From Paludibacter sp. (GTDB lineage Bacteria; Bacteroidota; Bacteroidia; Bacteroidales; Paludibacteraceae), in the NCBI GenBank assembly GCA_028748945.1, contig JAQTOL010000191.1, forward strand, positions 1-6,445: 6,445 nt of DNA, read 5' to 3'. Below are positions 1 through 6,445 of the stretch, in pieces (positions within the stretch are counted from its first letter, which is position 1; each line of letters opens with the position of its first letter). The notes beneath the pieces are model-generated. The model saw only the letters and a list, made by a program, of their open reading frames with translations. It was not told the DNA's origin and did no database searches. Made by a program: the position numbers and the translations under genes.

Positions 1-2520
1 CGATTCGAAATCATCAATATAAGCTAAACCCGATGGACTAACCACTTTGGAGTGACCCGGAATTAACTGCGCATATTCTGCATTCAGGGCAATGGTAGAT
101 GGTTTGGTTGCATTAACAAAAGGCAATTTATCGAGCATATTGGTAAGCCATTGCGATTCTGTCCGCCAAGAAGTATTCATACCCCAAATCGTATTGGAAA
201 TAGGCTCACTTCCTGTATTAACCTTTGTTGTAAGTGGCATTTCCGAAAGATGCATTACTGTACCACCTAAACTGAAATCTTTACTGAACTGATACTCCAA
301 ATGAGTTCCAACCAACGATTTACGCTGCATGCTGAACATCGACTGGTTCTCCAGTTTTACATCTATTTTTGTGCCCGATTCTATCAACGATTGATTTATA
401 ATGGTAACAGTCCCCATCGTATAATCTACCGTATAATCCACGTTCTCAACTAATGTAGCACCTCCGGCAGTAACAGTAACCGATCCTCGGGGAACATTCA
501 TTGCATTTAATCTGATTTCGGAACCCGAAGAAGCTTTGTATTCTCCAACTAAACGAAATTTATTTTTTTCACTGAATTCTTGTGCCACAACCAGGGTGGA
601 ATCATACAATTCCTGATACACATATTTATTGGCTATAAGCGAGTCACCTATGGCTTTTCGGAGATTCGAACCAAAAGGCTCGAGCACCGGAAAAATAATT
701 CTCCCCGAAGTTGGAAGTACCGTATACCCATCAATAAAATCAAATTTTCCATCGGAGTTCGGATTATTTTTTGAATCCAGCCTATCCAGTTTTAATGCTT
801 GCAACAAAATTTGGTTTTTAATATTCCCTTCTGTAATATACTGCATATCTGTCCCAATCGAATCATTCCGGTAGACAATATTCAATTTAAAATTATCAGG
901 TTGAATCTGCATGGCTCCCAAATTATAAACATTCTTCATCATTAAATCCCAAATCTTTAACTGGGGTGATTGTGAAGTCCCTTTCAATAATTTTACTACC
1001 AATGCATTGGGTGCTGTTACAGCATCGGTTGAGAATTCCCCAACCTGATACACCTGTCCGCCATAATTGTATTCATAAGCCACTCCCAATACTTCATCGG
1101 GATTCAGGGCATTACGCAAAGAAATAATACCCAATGTTTTATTAATCGTATATTCGGAAGGGTCAAGACGACGTGCACTTTCTATTTTTTCGTAATCTTC
1201 TCCTCCGTTGAAACCAATTAGGCCTGCCGTTGAAGTAAAATCTGCCAAAACCGAATTTGTTTTTTGGATATCCCTAAAACCAACCAGACCTGTCACTTCA
1301 TCATAAAGTGTATTGGATTTATTACTTGGAACCTGGCTACCGTTTGGTTTCCAGTAACTATTATCAATATTTTTTGCCTGATTCTCACCTAAATCCATAA
1401 AAGCGACAATATTTCGTGCCTGGTCATAGACTCCACGTTTATTAGTCACCCACACTTCCACCCTGTCACCAATTACAACTCCGGTTGAAAAATTAGGTAA
1501 CTTGCTCATCCAGTCTTCATAATTATCCCTGAAGAAATGCCCTAAAAAGAAATGTCTGTTTTCGTCATAACTATCAATGTTCACTTCAAATTTCGTTGTT
1601 TGAGCACCGCCTTTTGAACTTACCGTTTGCGTTTGGGACTCTTGCTGGGAAGCTATGGCCGTCACATTCAGTTTGCCAAACTGCATTTCGGTTTTTATTC
1701 CAAACAACGCTGTACTTCCGCTTATCAACGAACTATTAAGTTGCATACTAACATTACCGGCTTCAATGCTTTTTATAATGTCATCTTCTTTCCCTTTGTA
1801 GGCAAGTTTCACCATTTTCTGGTCGAAATCGAAGCTTGATTCAGTGTTGTAATTCAGTCCGAAGTTGACTTTATCGCCCACCGATCCGGTAACATTCAGT
1901 TGAATTTTTTCATTAAAATCGAAAATATTCGATTTCCGCATTCTTTCTGTCAGTGCAGGGTTTTGAATAGAATTACTCTTAAATCCGAAAATCAATTCAG
2001 CCGAACCCTGCGTTTTAATTTGCACACCTCCGGGACCAAAAACTTTATCTGCCGGACCTATATTGAACTTCATGTCCGAAACTGAAAACTTATCTTCGTT
2101 ATTAACTTCGGATTTCGCATTTTTATCTCTCCAATAGCGTTGCATTTCCTGTTTGGCCGAATAATTCTTATATTCCTGATCGGTCATCAAAAAAGGCGTG
2201 GCAATTTCCGTATTTCCAACAAAAGTTCGTAATATGTAATTGCCTGTTTTGGTATCGTATTCCACCACGGATTTTACGTTGTCGGGCTTAGGAGTGTCCA
2301 TGGGATAAACCTTATTCAGATCTTCGTAAGTATCCTGTTCGTATTTTTTAATGGGAAATTGAGGAAGTACCTGTTTATTAGTATCTGTAGGAGCAACCTT
2401 TTCGCCTTCATTTTGAACTTCAAATGCCGGATGCGTAGCAGCACTTACAAACATGTAAGTAGAACTGAGTATAATACTACAGATAAGAATAACAGGAAAT
2501 ATCTTTTTTCTAAAAATCAT
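1..2520 (-). CDS. sprA: SprA/Sov, type IX secretion outer-membrane translocon (N-terminal 840 residues; truncated by window edge)
   Basis: SprA (Sov in Porphyromonas) is the very large outer-membrane beta-barrel through which folded type IX secretion cargo leaves the cell; in gliding species it is also needed for motility. The frame is open for 840 codons from ATG 2520 to the left edge, about one third of the usual roughly 2,400 residues. Residues 1-28 form a Sec signal peptide (basic MIFRKK, a hydrophobic stretch, then VSA/A as a likely cleavage site), with no convincing lipobox. Family hallmarks follow: QRYWRDKN (127-134), FSVSDMKFNIGPADKVFGPG (145-164), IKTQGSAEL (168-176), a DGKFDFIDGYTVLPTSGRII-type module near 590-620, and AYIDDFES (833-840) at the edge. 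An in-frame stop lies three codons upstream of the ATG, so this is the first available start. There is no Shine-Dalgarno-like sequence, as is usual in this phylum. No promoter of its own was found, so it is probably co-transcribed with ruvA, 134 bp upstream. Confidence 0.95.
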   Translation of the reverse strand, partial: MIFRKKIFPVILICSIILSSTYMFVSAATHPAFEVQNEGEKVAPTDTNKQVLPQFPIKKYEQDTYEDLNKVYPMDTPKPDNVKSVVEYDTKTGNYILRTFVGNTEIATPFLMTDQEYKNYSAKQEMQRYWRDKNAKSEVNNEDKFSVSDMKFNIGPADKVFGPGGVQIKTQGSAELIFGFKSNSIQNPALTERMRKSNIFDFNEKIQLNVTGSVGDKVNFGLNYNTESSFDFDQKMVKLAYKGKEDDIIKSIEAGNVSMQLNSSLISGSTALFGIKTEMQFGKLNVTAIASQQESQTQTVSSKGGAQTTKFEVNIDSYDENRHFFLGHFFRDNYEDWMSKLPNFSTGVVIGDRVEVWVTNKRGVYDQARNIVAFMDLGENQAKNIDNSYWKPNGSQVPSNKSNTLYDEVTGLVGFRDIQKTNSVLADFTSTAGLIGFNGGEDYEKIESARRLDPSEYTINKTLGIISLRNALNPDEVLGVAYEYNYGGQVYQVGEFSTDAVTAPNALVVKLLKGTSQSPQLKIWDLMMKNVYNLGAMQIQPDNFKLNIVYRNDSIGTDMQYITEGNIKNQILLQALKLDRLDSKNNPNSDGKFDFIDGYTVLPTSGRIIFPVLEPFGSNLRKAIGDSLIANKYVYQELYDSTLVVAQEFSEKNKFRLVGEYKASSGSEIRLNAMNVPRGSVTVTAGGATLVENVDYTVDYTMGTVTIINQSLIESGTKIDVKLENQSMFSMQRKSLVGTHLEYQFSKDFSLGGTVMHLSEMPLTTKVNTGSEPISNTIWGMNTSWRTESQWLTNMLDKLPFVNATKPSTIALNAEYAQLIPGHSKVVSPSGLAYIDDFES

Positions 2521-2533
2521 AGATAATTAATGT

Positions 2534-2556
2534 CAAAAGTCTTCATTGCACTTTTG
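2534..2556 (-). repeat. Perfect 7-bp hairpin in the sprA leader
   Basis: CAAAAGT (2534-2540) and ACTTTTG (2550-2556) are exact reverse complements around a 9-nt loop. The hairpin ends 13 nt before the sprA start codon, so in the mRNA it would sit just upstream of the ribosome-binding region. It is AT-rich, and no U tract follows it on the minus strand, so it does not read as an intrinsic terminator. It could modulate translation of sprA or be a chance structure. Confidence 0.4.
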
Positions 2557-2563
2557 TTAATTG

Positions 2564-2614
2564 ATTGTCCCGAAAGCATTCAGGAATTTAATTTTATGAT
2601 TGGATCCGGACAAT
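2564..2614 (-). repeat. Imperfect 10-bp inverted repeat between ruvA and sprA
   Basis: ATTGTCCCGA (2564-2573) and TCCGGACAAT (2605-2614) pair at 9 of 10 positions across a 31-nt loop. The pair lies in the 134-bp ruvA-sprA spacer, which holds no gene. Together with the hairpin at 2534-2556 it would give the spacer transcript two consecutive stems. There is no T run, so it is not a typical terminator; a role in RNA processing or partial attenuation is only a guess. Confidence 0.3.
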
Positions 2615-2654
2615 TGATTTACTGATTGAGGTTTTTCAAATTGGAAATGATCGG

Positions 2655-3245
2655 TTACATCATTTTCAGTGCTAATTTAATCAATTGTTCCACTTTGAGA
2701 GTCGGTTCATCTTTCAAAATCCGGTCTACTGTTTTTTGAGAGGCGGCTGAAGCATATCCTAACATTATCAGGGCTGAAACCGCTTCTTCTTTCTTCTCAT
2801 TTTGAGCATTCATGATTACATTTGGATATTCGCTGCCTCCTACTCCTTTAACTATTTTGTCTTTCAAATCTACAATAATTCGTTGAGCCGTCTTGGTTCC
2901 GATACCTTTTATCGCATTCAAAGCCACTACATTGCCCGAAGCAATCATTTCCTGAATTTCCTGAGCTGTATATGATGACATAATTACCCGGGCTGTATTG
3001 GCTCCGATTCCGGATACGGAAATCAATAATAAGAAAAGCTGACGTTCACTTTTAGAAAGAAAACCATACAAAATATAGGCATCTTCGCGAATAGCTTCAT
3101 AGACAAATAATTTTGCCGAAGTTTGTCCTCCTAAAACCGTAAAAGTTGGCAAAGTTATATGAATAAAATAACCCACACCCACACTCTCAAGCACAACATT
3201 CGCTGGTGTCAGTTCAGTTATTTCCCCTTTTATATAATCAATCAT
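2655..3245 (-). CDS. ruvA: Holliday junction branch migration complex subunit RuvA
   Basis: RuvA binds the four-way DNA junction as a tetramer and loads the RuvB ATPase rings that drive branch migration in recombination and repair; RuvC then cuts the junction. The 196-residue length is normal for the family. Residues 1-62 form the OB-fold domain (MIDYIKGEI start). The acidic pin that separates strands at the crossover is present as E54-D55 in [10 protein letters not shown]. Two helix-hairpin-helix DNA-binding motifs follow: [10 protein letters not shown] (76-85) and IKGIGTKTA (112-120). A flexible linker of about 133-150 precedes the small C-terminal RuvB-binding domain ([12 protein letters not shown], 153-164, to the end). 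The start agrees with the family N-terminus and lies about 40 nt below a clear promoter. Its neighbour sprA follows on the same strand, an arrangement known in other Bacteroidota. Nothing is missing or truncated. Confidence 0.97.
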   Translation of the reverse strand: MIDYIKGEITELTPANVVLESVGVGYFIHITLPTFTVLGGQTSAKLFVYEAIREDAYILYGFLSKSERQLFLLLISVSGIGANTARVIMSSYTAQEIQEMIASGNVVALNAIKGIGTKTAQRIIVDLKDKIVKGVGGSEYPNVIMNAQNEKKEEAVSALIMLGYASAASQKTVDRILKDEPTLKVEQLIKLALKMM

Positions 3246-3289
3246 TGGGTTCTGTTTTGATGATCCTGAAAAGAATAAATTTTAACATG

Positions 3290-3321
3290 CAAAGATACAG
3301 ATTAATTGTGAGTAGCACAAA
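3290..3321 (-). promoter_or_regulatory. Bacteroidota-type promoter of ruvA(-sprA)
   Basis: On the minus strand TATCTTTG (3297-3290, followed by C) matches the Bacteroidota -7 consensus TAnnTTTG exactly. TTTG (3321-3318, within a T run) matches the -33 element, with a 20-nt spacer, inside the normal range for the phylum's primary sigma factor. Transcription should begin roughly at 3282-3284, leaving a leader of about 40 nt before the ruvA ATG at 3245. It is the only full promoter match seen upstream of ruvA or sprA, and so probably drives both. Confidence 0.75.
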
Positions 3322-3653
3322 AACAATAATTTTGGCTGATATTTATGAAAGTATGAAATGAATAACGCTTTAATGAAATAAAAAGTACAATCGAAAAGTT
3401 AAATTGAACAAAGACATTGAACAATAATCATTATTTTCATTCATTTTCTACTTTGTGGTTGGAATTATCCAATGCTATAGGGATATAGATACATCGAATA
3501 AAAAAGAGGAAAATATTAAAACAGTAAGCCGATTTCGACCTGCTCTTTTCATTTTGTTATTAATGTCATAATACATAAGGAATTACATTCACTATAATTG
3601 AAAAATGAATTCAACATAGAAATACCAAACACAACGCTAAAAATCAAAATTAA
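3322..3653. other. AT-rich intergenic region between the glycosyltransferase gene and ruvA
   Basis: No convincing reading frame, tRNA or other RNA gene is visible here on either strand. Two small symmetric elements are present: TTGGA/TCCAA around an ATTA loop (3459-3472) and AATAAT-C-ATTATT (3423-3435). Neither has the GC stem plus T tract of an intrinsic terminator, so the end of the glycosyltransferase transcript is not obvious from sequence. Read-through into ruvA cannot be excluded. Confidence 0.6.
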
Positions 3654-4391
3654 TCATTTGATTTTAAAATTATTATATAAATCAACAAAAGCATTTAATT
3701 TGGCTGCTTTAAATTTGAAAAGATCTCTTTCAATAAAGCCATATATATTCGAGTAATACGGACCGCATGCATGAAAGCAGGTTATATTTTTAATTATTCC
3801 TGATCTCAGATTCAATTTTGAATGCATCAACCTACGTAATTTTCCATCCTCACCTTTACCCATATTTAATCTGGATAAATTAAATCGAAATTTTATTTTT
3901 ACATATTCTTTACGTCGAAGAATTGCACACCATCCACCGGTTTGTCCTTCAGATATTGTTAAGCCATATCTTTCAATATCAACATAATATTGTTGATCCG
4001 GTTTTCCTCCATTTGTATGCTCATTTTGAATAACATCCAGTGCCAGAAATCCAAAATCAGGGAAATTATCGAGATATTTGACCATTAGTAAATCAAAATC
4101 TTTCGGAAATTCTATCACATCATCATCGATGATAATTATATAATCGCCTTTACTTCTGTTTAAAAGCTTTTTATACTCATTCAGACCTTTGTTTCTTTTA
4201 TTATATATTACTTTTAAATTCTTATCATCACTTTGACGTTTTTTTAAAGCTTCTACTGTACCATCATCAGAACCATTATCAATTAAAAGAAATTGATAGA
4301 CACAGTTTTCTGAAATATTTTGATAAAACGAATCAAGGCACATTTCCATAAACCGTCTTCTATTCCAGGTCAACATTACAAAAGAAATCAT
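3654..4391 (-). CDS. Family 2 (GT-A fold) glycosyltransferase, probably surface-glycan synthesis
   Basis: This is a complete 245-residue family-2 glycosyltransferase, expected to move a sugar from a nucleotide-sugar donor onto a growing glycan at the cytoplasmic face of the inner membrane. The GT-A fold starts at once (ISFVMLTWNRR, 2-12), which supports the chosen ATG. LLIDNGSDDGT (35-45) supplies nucleotide-binding residues, and NKGLNEYKKLL (67-77) is the usual following helix. YIIIIDDDV (84-92) carries the metal-binding DXD at D89-D91. GGWCAILRRKEY (152-163) resembles the acceptor-side segment, GED (180-182) is the likely catalytic-base position, and H207 in CFHACG may complete metal binding. 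There is no membrane segment or signal peptide. The exact sugar cannot be read from the sequence. The gene is isolated, with no other glycan genes beside it. It is strongly AT- and Lys/Asn-rich compared with sprA, ruvA and putA, suggesting horizontal acquisition. It is not a standard member of the ruvA-sprA neighbourhood. Confidence 0.88.
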   Translation of the reverse strand: MISFVMLTWNRRRFMEMCLDSFYQNISENCVYQFLLIDNGSDDGTVEALKKRQSDDKNLKVIYNKRNKGLNEYKKLLNRSKGDYIIIIDDDVIEFPKDFDLLMVKYLDNFPDFGFLALDVIQNEHTNGGKPDQQYYVDIERYGLTISEGQTGGWCAILRRKEYVKIKFRFNLSRLNMGKGEDGKLRRLMHSKLNLRSGIIKNITCFHACGPYYSNIYGFIERDLFKFKAAKLNAFVDLYNNFKIK

Positions 4392-4446
4392 ATAATTAAT
4401 GCTTTAGTAAAAAAATCATTGTCTAGAGAAATCAGTATACTAAAAG

Positions 4447-4463
4447 TATATACATCGTATATA
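4447..4463. repeat. Perfect AT hairpin upstream of the glycosyltransferase
   Basis: TATATAC (4447-4453) and GTATATA (4457-4463) are exact reverse complements around a 3-nt ATC loop. The hairpin lies 56 bp upstream of the glycosyltransferase start, in its presumed leader. A 7-bp AT stem is weak and may be a by-product of base composition. Confidence 0.3.
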
Positions 4464-4496
4464 TCTGGTATGCAACTATTTTACAACGTAAAAAAG

Positions 4497-4607
4497 CCTT
4501 TCTGATTAACTGTTTTATTATCAGTTTTCATATAACTCCTGAATTTCAGATTAACGATACAAATGTAAAAAATAAATTTTGATGTTTAATCAGTTAATGC
4601 AGAAAGG
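4497..4607. repeat. Near-perfect 16/17-base inverted repeat flanking a 78-bp AT-rich segment
   Basis: The left arm CCTTTCTGATTAACTG (4497-4512) and the right arm CAGTTAATGCAGAAAGG (4591-4607) are reverse complements apart from one extra base in the right arm. The 78 bp between them contain a small palindrome, CTGAA-T-TTCAG (4539-4549), and a minus-strand TAnnTTTG element (4560-4567). No target-site duplication is obvious outside the arms, and nothing inside is coding. Candidates are a miniature transposon remnant, an RNA stem-loop or operator, or an invertible promoter. The single-base bulge counts somewhat against the last. Such pairing is unlikely by chance in a region this size, although AT bias raises the odds. 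Confidence 0.6.
4560..4567 (-). promoter_or_regulatory. Possible -7 element of a glycosyltransferase promoter
   Basis: TACATTTG on the minus strand matches the Bacteroidota -7 consensus TAnnTTTG exactly and points toward the glycosyltransferase, whose start codon is about 170 bp away. No TTTG is seen at the expected distance upstream, so half of the promoter is missing or degenerate. The element sits inside the inverted repeat at 4497-4607. Confidence 0.35.
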
Positions 4608-4910
4608 TAGACAAATGCGAATGTATTTTTCAGCTTGAACATATGTAGATACGAAGATTTTTGTTCATCAAATATCCGCATAAATTAATAACATAAATGA
4701 GTGGCAAACGAATGGATAAATTTATTCACTTATAAAATTCCAACTATCCGGGAACAATATAAATCTGCATCATAAAAACTGTAACAAAAAGCAGTCTTTA
4801 AATTACAAAACAATTAAGAAAAGGGTCTAAAATAAACAACTAAGAAATCTTCAATATTAAGCTCAAATATTTTATCAATAATTATGCGAAACTCACACTT
4901 TTCAGTTATC

Positions 4911-4918
4911 TTGCGCAA
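4911..4918. promoter_or_regulatory. Palindrome TTGCGCAA upstream of putA, possible operator
   Basis: TTGCGCAA is a perfect 8-bp palindrome whose GC core stands out in a very AT-rich surrounding. It lies 131 bp before the putA start, a plausible place for a regulator of proline catabolism to bind. No regulator gene is adjacent and the motif was not matched to a known family, so this is a weak candidate only. Confidence 0.2.
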
Positions 4919-5049
4919 TATTTCAGGTTATTATTTACATAACATATCGAAGAATTGTTGAATGATTTTAGCATAGTAAATACTCAACTCTTTTTTTATT
5001 TAATTAAATCGTGTAATTAAAATTATAAAACAGTATAACATTTCATTTT

Positions 5050-6445
5050 ATGGAAAAAGTCAGCACCACAGAAGTCCTCCATTGGGCAAAAGATTTTCTT
5101 TCAAAATCGGAACAGGAAATTACAGGAGATGAATTGAAAGAGCAAAAGAAATATGCCATATTAATTCAGAATCCGAATGACAAAACGCTTCTTTCCAAGC
5201 TTTTGGATGAGTCATCCCAAATTCACGACAACAAAATACTGGCCCGCCGAATGAAATTGCTTATAGAGCGCTACGGTGTCCCTGAATTTTTCAGCAAGTC
5301 GGATAACCTGATGCTGCGTCTCTTCACCTCCTTTGGTTATTTGTTCGATTTTATTGCTGTACCACTTTTCAAACAACGATTGCGTTCCGATACTTCGAAA
5401 GTAATTATAAACGAGAAACCATCTCTGTTAAATCATCATTTAAGCGAACGAAGAAAACAACATATTGGTCAGAATGTAAACCTTTTAGGCGAAGTCGTTC
5501 TGGGTGACGGCGAAGCGAATCACCGCTACAGTCATTATCTCGAGGCATTGAAAGATCCCCGGATCAATTACATTTCCATCAAAATTTCCGGAATTTACGC
5601 GCAGATAAATCCACTTAATTACGCACAAAACAAAGCGGATCTTTGCGAACGTCTGATTCGGATTTACCAACAAGCTATCGATTTCCCATATATTGATGAG
5701 CAGGGAAAGCCTGAATCCAAGTTTGTCAATCTCGATATGGAAGAATATAAGGATACCGAGTTGACTATTGACGTTTTTAAAACCGTGTTGAGCCTGCCTC
5801 AATTTAAAAATTATTCAGCCGGAATAGTAGTACAGGCTTATTTACCCGATGCTTGGAATTTTCAAACGGAACTTTTGCAGTTTGCCAAAGAACGGGTTGC
5901 TGCAGGAGGTGTTCCTCTTAAAATGCGACTGGTTAAAGGTGCTAACCTGCAAATGGAATCCATCATTTCATCCCTGAAAGGTTGGGAAAATCCGGTATTA
6001 GGATCTAAAGTGGAAGTTGACGCTAATTATTTACATATTCTGGACAGGGCACTAGAACCTGAAAATGCGAAGGTGATGCGAATCGGAGTAGCTTCACATA
6101 ATTTCTTCAGCATTGGTTATGCTTATTTACTGAGCAAAAAAAACAAGGTGGAGGAACAGGTTACTTTCGAAATGCTCGAAGGTATGGCTAACCACCTGCC
6201 ACGTGTGATGCGAAACCTGGGGAAACAAATAATATTGTACACACCGGTTGTAAAAAACGAACATTTTCTGAATGCAGTATCTTATCTGGTACGCCGGTTG
6301 GACGAAAATACAGGTGTCGATAATTTCCTGAGTTATTCGTTTAATCTGAAATACGACAGTAAGCAATGGAATTTCTTACAAAAACAATTTATTGAAGCCT
6401 TCGAATTAAAAGACAATATAGTAGCCAAACCGCTCAGAACGCAGG
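5050..6445 (+). CDS. putA: Proline dehydrogenase, probably bifunctional PutA (proline dehydrogenase / glutamate-semialdehyde dehydrogenase); truncated by window edge
   Basis: The FAD-dependent proline dehydrogenase domain oxidises L-proline to pyrroline-5-carboxylate and passes electrons to the quinone pool. In PutA a C-terminal NAD-dependent domain then makes glutamate. The frame is open for 465 codons from ATG 5050 to the edge; an in-frame TAA at 5026-5028 makes this the first start. Residues 1-140 form an alpha-helical N-terminal region and about 143-435 the (beta/alpha)8 barrel. Residues matching the E. coli PutA active site are visible: K178 (SIKIS), D229 (VNLDMEEY), R293 (RLVKGA), Y397 (LYTPV), Y412, and R415-R416 and E419 (YLVRRLDEN), which hold the proline carboxylate. 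VNLLGEVVLGDGEA (143-156) and GIVVQAYLPDA (258-268) are further hallmarks. There is no ribbon-helix-helix DNA-binding domain at the N-terminus, so unlike E. coli PutA it should not repress itself. The dehydrogenase half lies outside the window, so bifunctionality is inferred from sequence resemblance. The gene is transcribed divergently from the glycosyltransferase. Confidence 0.92.
   Translation, partial: MEKVSTTEVLHWAKDFLSKSEQEITGDELKEQKKYAILIQNPNDKTLLSKLLDESSQIHDNKILARRMKLLIERYGVPEFFSKSDNLMLRLFTSFGYLFDFIAVPLFKQRLRSDTSKVIINEKPSLLNHHLSERRKQHIGQNVNLLGEVVLGDGEANHRYSHYLEALKDPRINYISIKISGIYAQINPLNYAQNKADLCERLIRIYQQAIDFPYIDEQGKPESKFVNLDMEEYKDTELTIDVFKTVLSLPQFKNYSAGIVVQAYLPDAWNFQTELLQFAKERVAAGGVPLKMRLVKGANLQMESIISSLKGWENPVLGSKVEVDANYLHILDRALEPENAKVMRIGVASHNFFSIGYAYLLSKKNKVEEQVTFEMLEGMANHLPRVMRNLGKQIILYTPVVKNEHFLNAVSYLVRRLDENTGVDNFLSYSFNLKYDSKQWNFLQKQFIEAFELKDNIVAKPLRTQ

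Larger units (their letters stand above)
4392..5049. other. 658-bp AT-rich non-coding region between divergent glycosyltransferase and putA genes
   Basis: Neither strand shows a plausible gene. The region separates two divergently transcribed genes, so it must contain the promoter of putA (plus) and probably that of the glycosyltransferase (minus). What can be seen is a small AT hairpin (4447-4463), a long inverted repeat (4497-4607) enclosing a -7-like element, a duplicated ACAAATG (4559-4565 and 4611-4617), a palindrome ACATATGT (4639-4646) and a palindrome TTGCGCAA (4911-4918). No full TTTG-N(about 20)-TAnnTTTG promoter was found on the plus strand ahead of putA. At 658 bp it is the longest non-coding stretch in the window. 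Confidence 0.6.

Noticed and set aside
92..2085. Several small plus-strand reading frames (for example 92-292, 580-774, 629-874, 1627-1839, 1900-2085)
   Set aside because: They lie wholly antisense to the continuous, family-typical sprA frame and show no recognisable protein features.
2534..2541. GACTTTTG on the minus strand as a -7 element for sprA
   Set aside because: It differs from TAnnTTTG at the first T, lacks a -33 partner at the right spacing, and is explained by the hairpin arm it belongs to.
4320..4505. 61-codon plus-strand frame overlapping the start of the glycosyltransferase
   Set aside because: About half is antisense to the glycosyltransferase and the rest is AT-rich intergenic DNA; no promoter or protein family signature.
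4635..4663. TTG-N18-GATTTTTG on the plus strand as the putA promoter
   Set aside because: The -7 element mismatches the key first T and the site lies almost 390 bp before the start codon; too weak to call.
5001..5021. Direct repeat TAATTAAA (5001-5008 and 5014-5021) just upstream of putA
   Set aside because: Short and purely A/T in an extremely AT-rich stretch, so expected by chance.
5485..6366. Minus-strand frames 5485-5802 and 6127-6366
   Set aside because: Both are antisense to the putA frame, which carries all the active-site residues of proline dehydrogenase.
1..6445. CRISPR array, tRNA/rRNA, insertion sequence, toxin-antitoxin or phage-defence genes
   Set aside because: No regularly spaced repeats, cloverleaf, transposase or defence-type protein was seen on either strand.

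Overview
This window looks like an ordinary chromosomal segment of a Bacteroidota bacterium, plausibly Bacteroidales-like. Three things support this. The left third encodes the N-terminal part of SprA/Sov, the giant outer-membrane translocon of the type IX secretion system, which is confined to this phylum. ruvA lies directly upstream of sprA. The ruvA promoter has the Bacteroidota architecture (TTTG, 20-nt spacer, TAnnTTTG) instead of a sigma70-type -35/-10.

Layout: positions 1-2520 (minus strand) hold the first 840 codons of sprA, which runs off the left edge. Positions 2521-2654 are a short leader with two inverted repeats. Positions 2655-3245 (minus) hold a complete ruvA, with its promoter at 3290-3321. 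Positions 3322-3653 are AT-rich and show no gene. Positions 3654-4391 (minus) hold a complete, very AT-rich family-2 glycosyltransferase. Positions 4392-5049 are AT-rich non-coding DNA with a near-perfect 16/17-base inverted repeat (4497-4607) that encloses a minus-strand -7-like element. Positions 5050-6445 (plus) hold the first 465 codons of a putA-type proline dehydrogenase, which runs off the right edge. Both edge genes were read in frame by hand and contain no stop.

Functionally, ruvA (Holliday-junction branch migration) and sprA (T9SS export) probably form one transcription unit. putA starts proline catabolism and is transcribed away from the others. The glycosyltransferase has a base composition unlike its neighbours (about 26% G+C in four sampled 60-base lines, against about 40-45% in sampled lines of sprA and putA) and looks like a later arrival. 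The most interesting unexplained item is the inverted-repeat segment upstream of it. It could be a small mobile-element remnant, an RNA structure, or, more speculatively, an invertible promoter. No wholly new system is evident.
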